Positions 6,172 to 8,138 of a DNA stretch of 8,138 nucleotides are shown piece by piece; position 1 is the stretch's first letter, and every line of letters begins with the position of its first letter. The stretch lies in contig JASLIH010000123.1 of NCBI GenBank assembly GCA_030152105.1, forward strand, positions 1 through 8,138, in the 5' to 3' direction. A program made the position numbers and the translations under genes. Below the pieces are notes generated by a model, which ran no database searches, had not been told where the DNA came from, and saw only the letters and a list, made by a program, of their open reading frames with translations. Origin of the DNA: Actinomycetes bacterium. GTDB taxonomy: Bacteria > Actinomycetota > CALGFH01.

Positions 6172-7281
6172 TCATGGCGTGGCCGCGGGCCCTGTGAGCA
6201 CTGAGGCGGCACTGCATGGGAAGCGGTCGGGCTCGAGTCGGTACACCAACGACCCGTGCCGGTCGGCGGCCCAGATGGCGCCGCCGCCAACGGCCAGTTC
6301 CCCCAGCGGGGGCAGCCCGGTCATGCCTGCGGGGCTCGCGTCCGGCGCGATGCACTCCAGCGCTCCTCCACCAGCGTCCCGTTCGGTGACCCAGACAGCT
6401 CCGACGCCGGCCGCCAAGCCAGTCAGCACAGCGCTCTGGACGATCTCCCGCACATGGCCGGTCGCGGCGTCGATCCGGGCCACAGCCCCAGCCGTCTCGA
6501 AGCTCGGATCCGCCGACCGGCCGCCGACCCAGATCGCTCCGCCGTCGGTAGCCACCCGCTCGGCTTGCATGTCGAGCCGAATCGTCCCAAGCAGCCGGTT
6601 GGTGGCCGTGTCGATCCGCGCCACGCCGTGGCCGCCCTCGGCGACCCAGACGACGCGGCCGGCAACCGCAATGCCCTCAGGGACCTGACGCGCGAGCTTG
6701 ATCACCGCGACCACGCGGTTGCTGGCCGCATCGATGCGCGCGACCGCACCACGAGCGCTGGCAACCCACCCCGCACCTGCGCCGACGGCCACCAGCGACG
6801 GCAGGAACCGCCGATCGCCAGGCCCGATCTCGAACGGCAACGGACCGAGCCTGATCCTGGCGACGACCCGGCCGGTCCCTGGCGCAACCCGCACCACCTC
6901 ATCGGTGTCGGGATGCACCACCCAGACGGTCGTTGCGTCAACCGCCAGCCCGGTCGGGTTCAAGCCGCCGGCTGAGAACCGGGCGGTGACTCGGTTGGAG
7001 CGCGGATCGATCCGCACGACCTCGCGGTCCGGCCACGCGCCGACCCAGAGGCTGCCGGCGCCGAAGATCAGTGGACCACCGCCATGGCCAACATCCAGCT
7101 GCTGCGTCACCCACCGTTCGGGCAGGTGAGGGCGCTGCGGGAGCGCCCGCAGCGTTGCCGGTGCCGGTCTCGGCCGGGACGCCGGCGCCTCGGAGCTGGT
7201 GATGCGGCCCACCACGGCGAGCAACGCGACCGCGCCAACCACGGCTGCACCAACTCGCAGCCTGTCACGTTGTGACGGCAT
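6172..7281 (-). CDS. Membrane-anchored seven-bladed beta-propeller protein (YVTN/Vgb-like repeats), 369 aa
   Basis: The N terminus has a short basic stretch (MPSQRDRLR), one hydrophobic segment (about 10-25) and a Pro/Ala/Arg-rich linker to about 55. This suggests a signal anchor with the rest outside the membrane. Seven repeats follow, each of pattern 'lavg.gavWV....g.VaRIDp.tnrVva.i', at about 71-106, 111-147, 163-198, 203-238, 242-284, 288-325 and 328-360. That count matches a closed seven-bladed propeller of the streptogramin-lyase (Vgb)/YVTN/NHL type. No kinase, protease or enzyme domain is attached, so binding or scaffolding is likelier than catalysis, and lyase activity should not be assumed. 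The only two cysteines (310 and 356) fall in the last two blades. The start at 7281 is chosen for GGTGAGG 8 nt upstream. An ATG at 7332 would add 17 residues. The FAD oxidoreductase gene lies 146 bp upstream on the same strand. Confidence 0.87.
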   Translation of the reverse strand: MPSQRDRLRVGAAVVGAVALLAVVGRITSSEAPASRPRPAPATLRALPQRPHLPERWVTQQLDVGHGGGPLIFGAGSLWVGAWPDREVVRIDPRSNRVTARFSAGGLNPTGLAVDATTVWVVHPDTDEVVRVAPGTGRVVARIRLGPLPFEIGPGDRRFLPSLVAVGAGAGWVASARGAVARIDAASNRVVAVIKLARQVPEGIAVAGRVVWVAEGGHGVARIDTATNRLLGTIRLDMQAERVATDGGAIWVGGRSADPSFETAGAVARIDAATGHVREIVQSAVLTGLAAGVGAVWVTERDAGGGALECIAPDASPAGMTGLPPLGELAVGGGAIWAADRHGSLVYRLEPDRFPCSAASVLTGPAATP

Positions 7282-7289
7282 GGGATCAA

Positions 7290-7296
7290 CCTCACC
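7290..7296 (-). promoter_or_regulatory. Ribosome binding site of the beta-propeller gene
   Basis: GGTGAGG (minus strand) lies 8 nt before the ATG at 7281. It supports that start, which leaves a compact basic N terminus before the membrane segment. Confidence 0.6.
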
Positions 7297-7415
7297 CGCT
7301 ACCAGCCCGCAGAGGCACCGGCTGCACGGCATCCACAGGCAGCAAGGCCATCGTAGCCGCTTCGCCCACCCCGTTGGAGGCCAGCCCTACCCCCGGCCTT
7401 GGGCACTCGATGAGG

Positions 7416-7430
7416 TGATCGGGTCGATCA
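7416..7430. repeat. Inverted repeat TGATCG-n3-CGATCA overlapping the oxidoreductase stop codon
   Basis: Two perfect 6-bp arms (7416-7421 and 7425-7430) flank GGT. The minus-strand stop codon TGA (7430-7428) is part of one arm. The stem is short for a terminator. The symmetric layout could also be a protein-binding site upstream of the propeller gene. No T-tract is seen. Confidence 0.35.
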
Positions 7431-8138
7431 GTGGCCGCCAGAGGGGCGGATGTTCTGGTTGAGCTGGAACAGGTTGCTCGGGTCGTACCGGTCCTTCACG
7501 GCGACCAGACGGGTGTAGGTGTCAGGGGGGTAGGAGGCCTGCACCTTGTCCTGTCCTGGTTCGGAGGCGAAGTTGACGTAGCCCCCGCCGGTGCTCCATG
7601 GGTCCATGGCCTTGTGGGTGGCGCGGGCCCAGCCGACGTGCTCTTCGAAGCCCTGGCGGTCGGGCGAGCGGGCGATGATGTTGAGGATGTACGCCGCGTC
7701 GCGGTGGGCGAACGCGGTGCCGCCCGCGGGGGTTTTGGCCATGGCGCCGCCGCCCTGGTGCAGGTGCAGCTCGCGGACGGGCGCTCGGCCGGCGGCATGC
7801 TGGGCGAGCAGCGTCTCGATGGTCTCGTCGGCGAGCTGGTCGAGCATCACCCCGCTGAAGTAGTTCTGGGCGCCGGCCTGCCAGAGCGGGTCGAGCAGGC
7901 TCTGGATAACGGTGTAGGGCATGGGGCCCATCAGGTCGGCGATCGGTTCGGCAAGGGCCCGGAGTGGCTGGGCGGCGTTGGCGCCGTCCTCGACCGAACC
8001 GGCGTACACGCCGAGGACACCGATCACCATCTGGCCGTGGACGGCCTCGGGGAGGAACGGCACCGGCGGTGCGACGAGGATGTTGGCCAGGGTGGTGAGC
8101 TCGTCGGGCATGCTGGCGGTGCGGTCACGCCAGCCCCT
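7428..8138 (-). CDS. FAD-binding oxidoreductase, berberine-bridge-enzyme (BBE) type, C-terminal part only
   Basis: The frame is open to the right edge, so the N-terminal FAD-binding half lies outside the window. The ATG at 8111 is probably internal, because the codons before it ('RGWRDRTASMPDEL') fit the family. The visible ~236 residues contain the substrate-domain stretch 'VLGVYAGSVEDGANAAQPLR', followed by 'LADLMGPMPYTVIQSLLDP' with one residue changed (I for L). The C-terminal BBE segment 'YVNFASEPGQDKVQASYPPD' is followed by 'YTRLVAVKDRYDPSNLFQLN' and the closing QNIRP, where the C-terminal lid packs against the flavin. Such enzymes (PCMH-type FAD fold) oxidise alcohols, sugars or alkaloid-like compounds with covalently held FAD and O2. 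The flavin-linking His/Cys residues are beyond the window, so the cofactor linkage cannot be judged. The gene is followed by the propeller gene 146 bp later on the same strand. Confidence 0.9.
   Translation of the reverse strand, partial: RGWRDRTASMPDELTTLANILVAPPVPFLPEAVHGQMVIGVLGVYAGSVEDGANAAQPLRALAEPIADLMGPMPYTVIQSLLDPLWQAGAQNYFSGVMLDQLADETIETLLAQHAAGRAPVRELHLHQGGGAMAKTPAGGTAFAHRDAAYILNIIARSPDRQGFEEHVGWARATHKAMDPWSTGGGYVNFASEPGQDKVQASYPPDTYTRLVAVKDRYDPSNLFQLNQNIRPSGGH

Noticed and set aside
6017..6975. Long plus-strand open frames opposite the propeller gene
   Set aside because: Their Ala/Pro/Ser/Thr- and Arg/Asp-rich sequence mirrors the propeller repeats on the other strand, with no independent ribosome site or fold signal.
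7343..7401. CAAGGCC / GGCCTTG arms 45 nt apart upstream of the propeller gene
   Set aside because: The arms are short and far apart with poor pairing between them. There is too little to call a riboswitch or attenuator.

Overview
The window is about 8.1 kb of very GC-rich, densely coded DNA. Its start contexts (AGGAGG-type ribosome sites, one GTG start) and protein families look like a soil Actinomycetota chromosome. A high-GC Chloroflexota lineage is a weaker alternative. There are no rRNA or tRNA genes, CRISPR repeats, transposases or integrases. No gap between genes exceeds about 165 bp, so this is ordinary coding sequence rather than an obvious mobile island.

Layout, left to right. (1) The end of a PhnB-like VOC (glyoxalase-fold) gene on +, running in from outside the window. 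(2) A minus-strand series, in transcription order: a TPR/LuxR transcriptional regulator (start 3679), an alpha/beta hydrolase (start 1897) and a second, different VOC protein (start 837). (3) Diverging from the regulator across a 162-bp shared upstream region, a plus-strand pair: a class I SAM methyltransferase (3842-4708) and a second alpha/beta hydrolase (4805-5602). (4) A strong hairpin at 5618-5662 separates that pair from the converging minus-strand genes. (5) A second minus-strand series, in transcription order: the C-terminal part of a berberine-bridge-type FAD oxidoreductase (runs off the right edge), a membrane-anchored seven-bladed beta-propeller protein, and a small YCII-domain protein.

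How the genes may work together is inference. The LuxR-type regulator is placed to control both itself with the downstream hydrolase/VOC pair and the divergent methyltransferase/hydrolase pair. That would form a small regulon of small-molecule-modifying enzymes (methyl transfer, two hydrolases, VOC chemistry), with a flavin oxidoreductase nearby. No substrate can be named from the sequence. The YCII gene is of a kind often found beside ECF sigma factors, but none lies in this window.

I found no convincing undescribed system. The points most worth a second look are: the altered SAM-binding loop of the methyltransferase; the divergent LuxR-centred layout with a perfect GGGGAATTCCCC palindrome between regulator and hydrolase; a G-quadruplex-capable run over the second hydrolase's ribosome site; the long hairpin shared by two convergent genes; and the propeller with exactly two cysteines in its last two blades.
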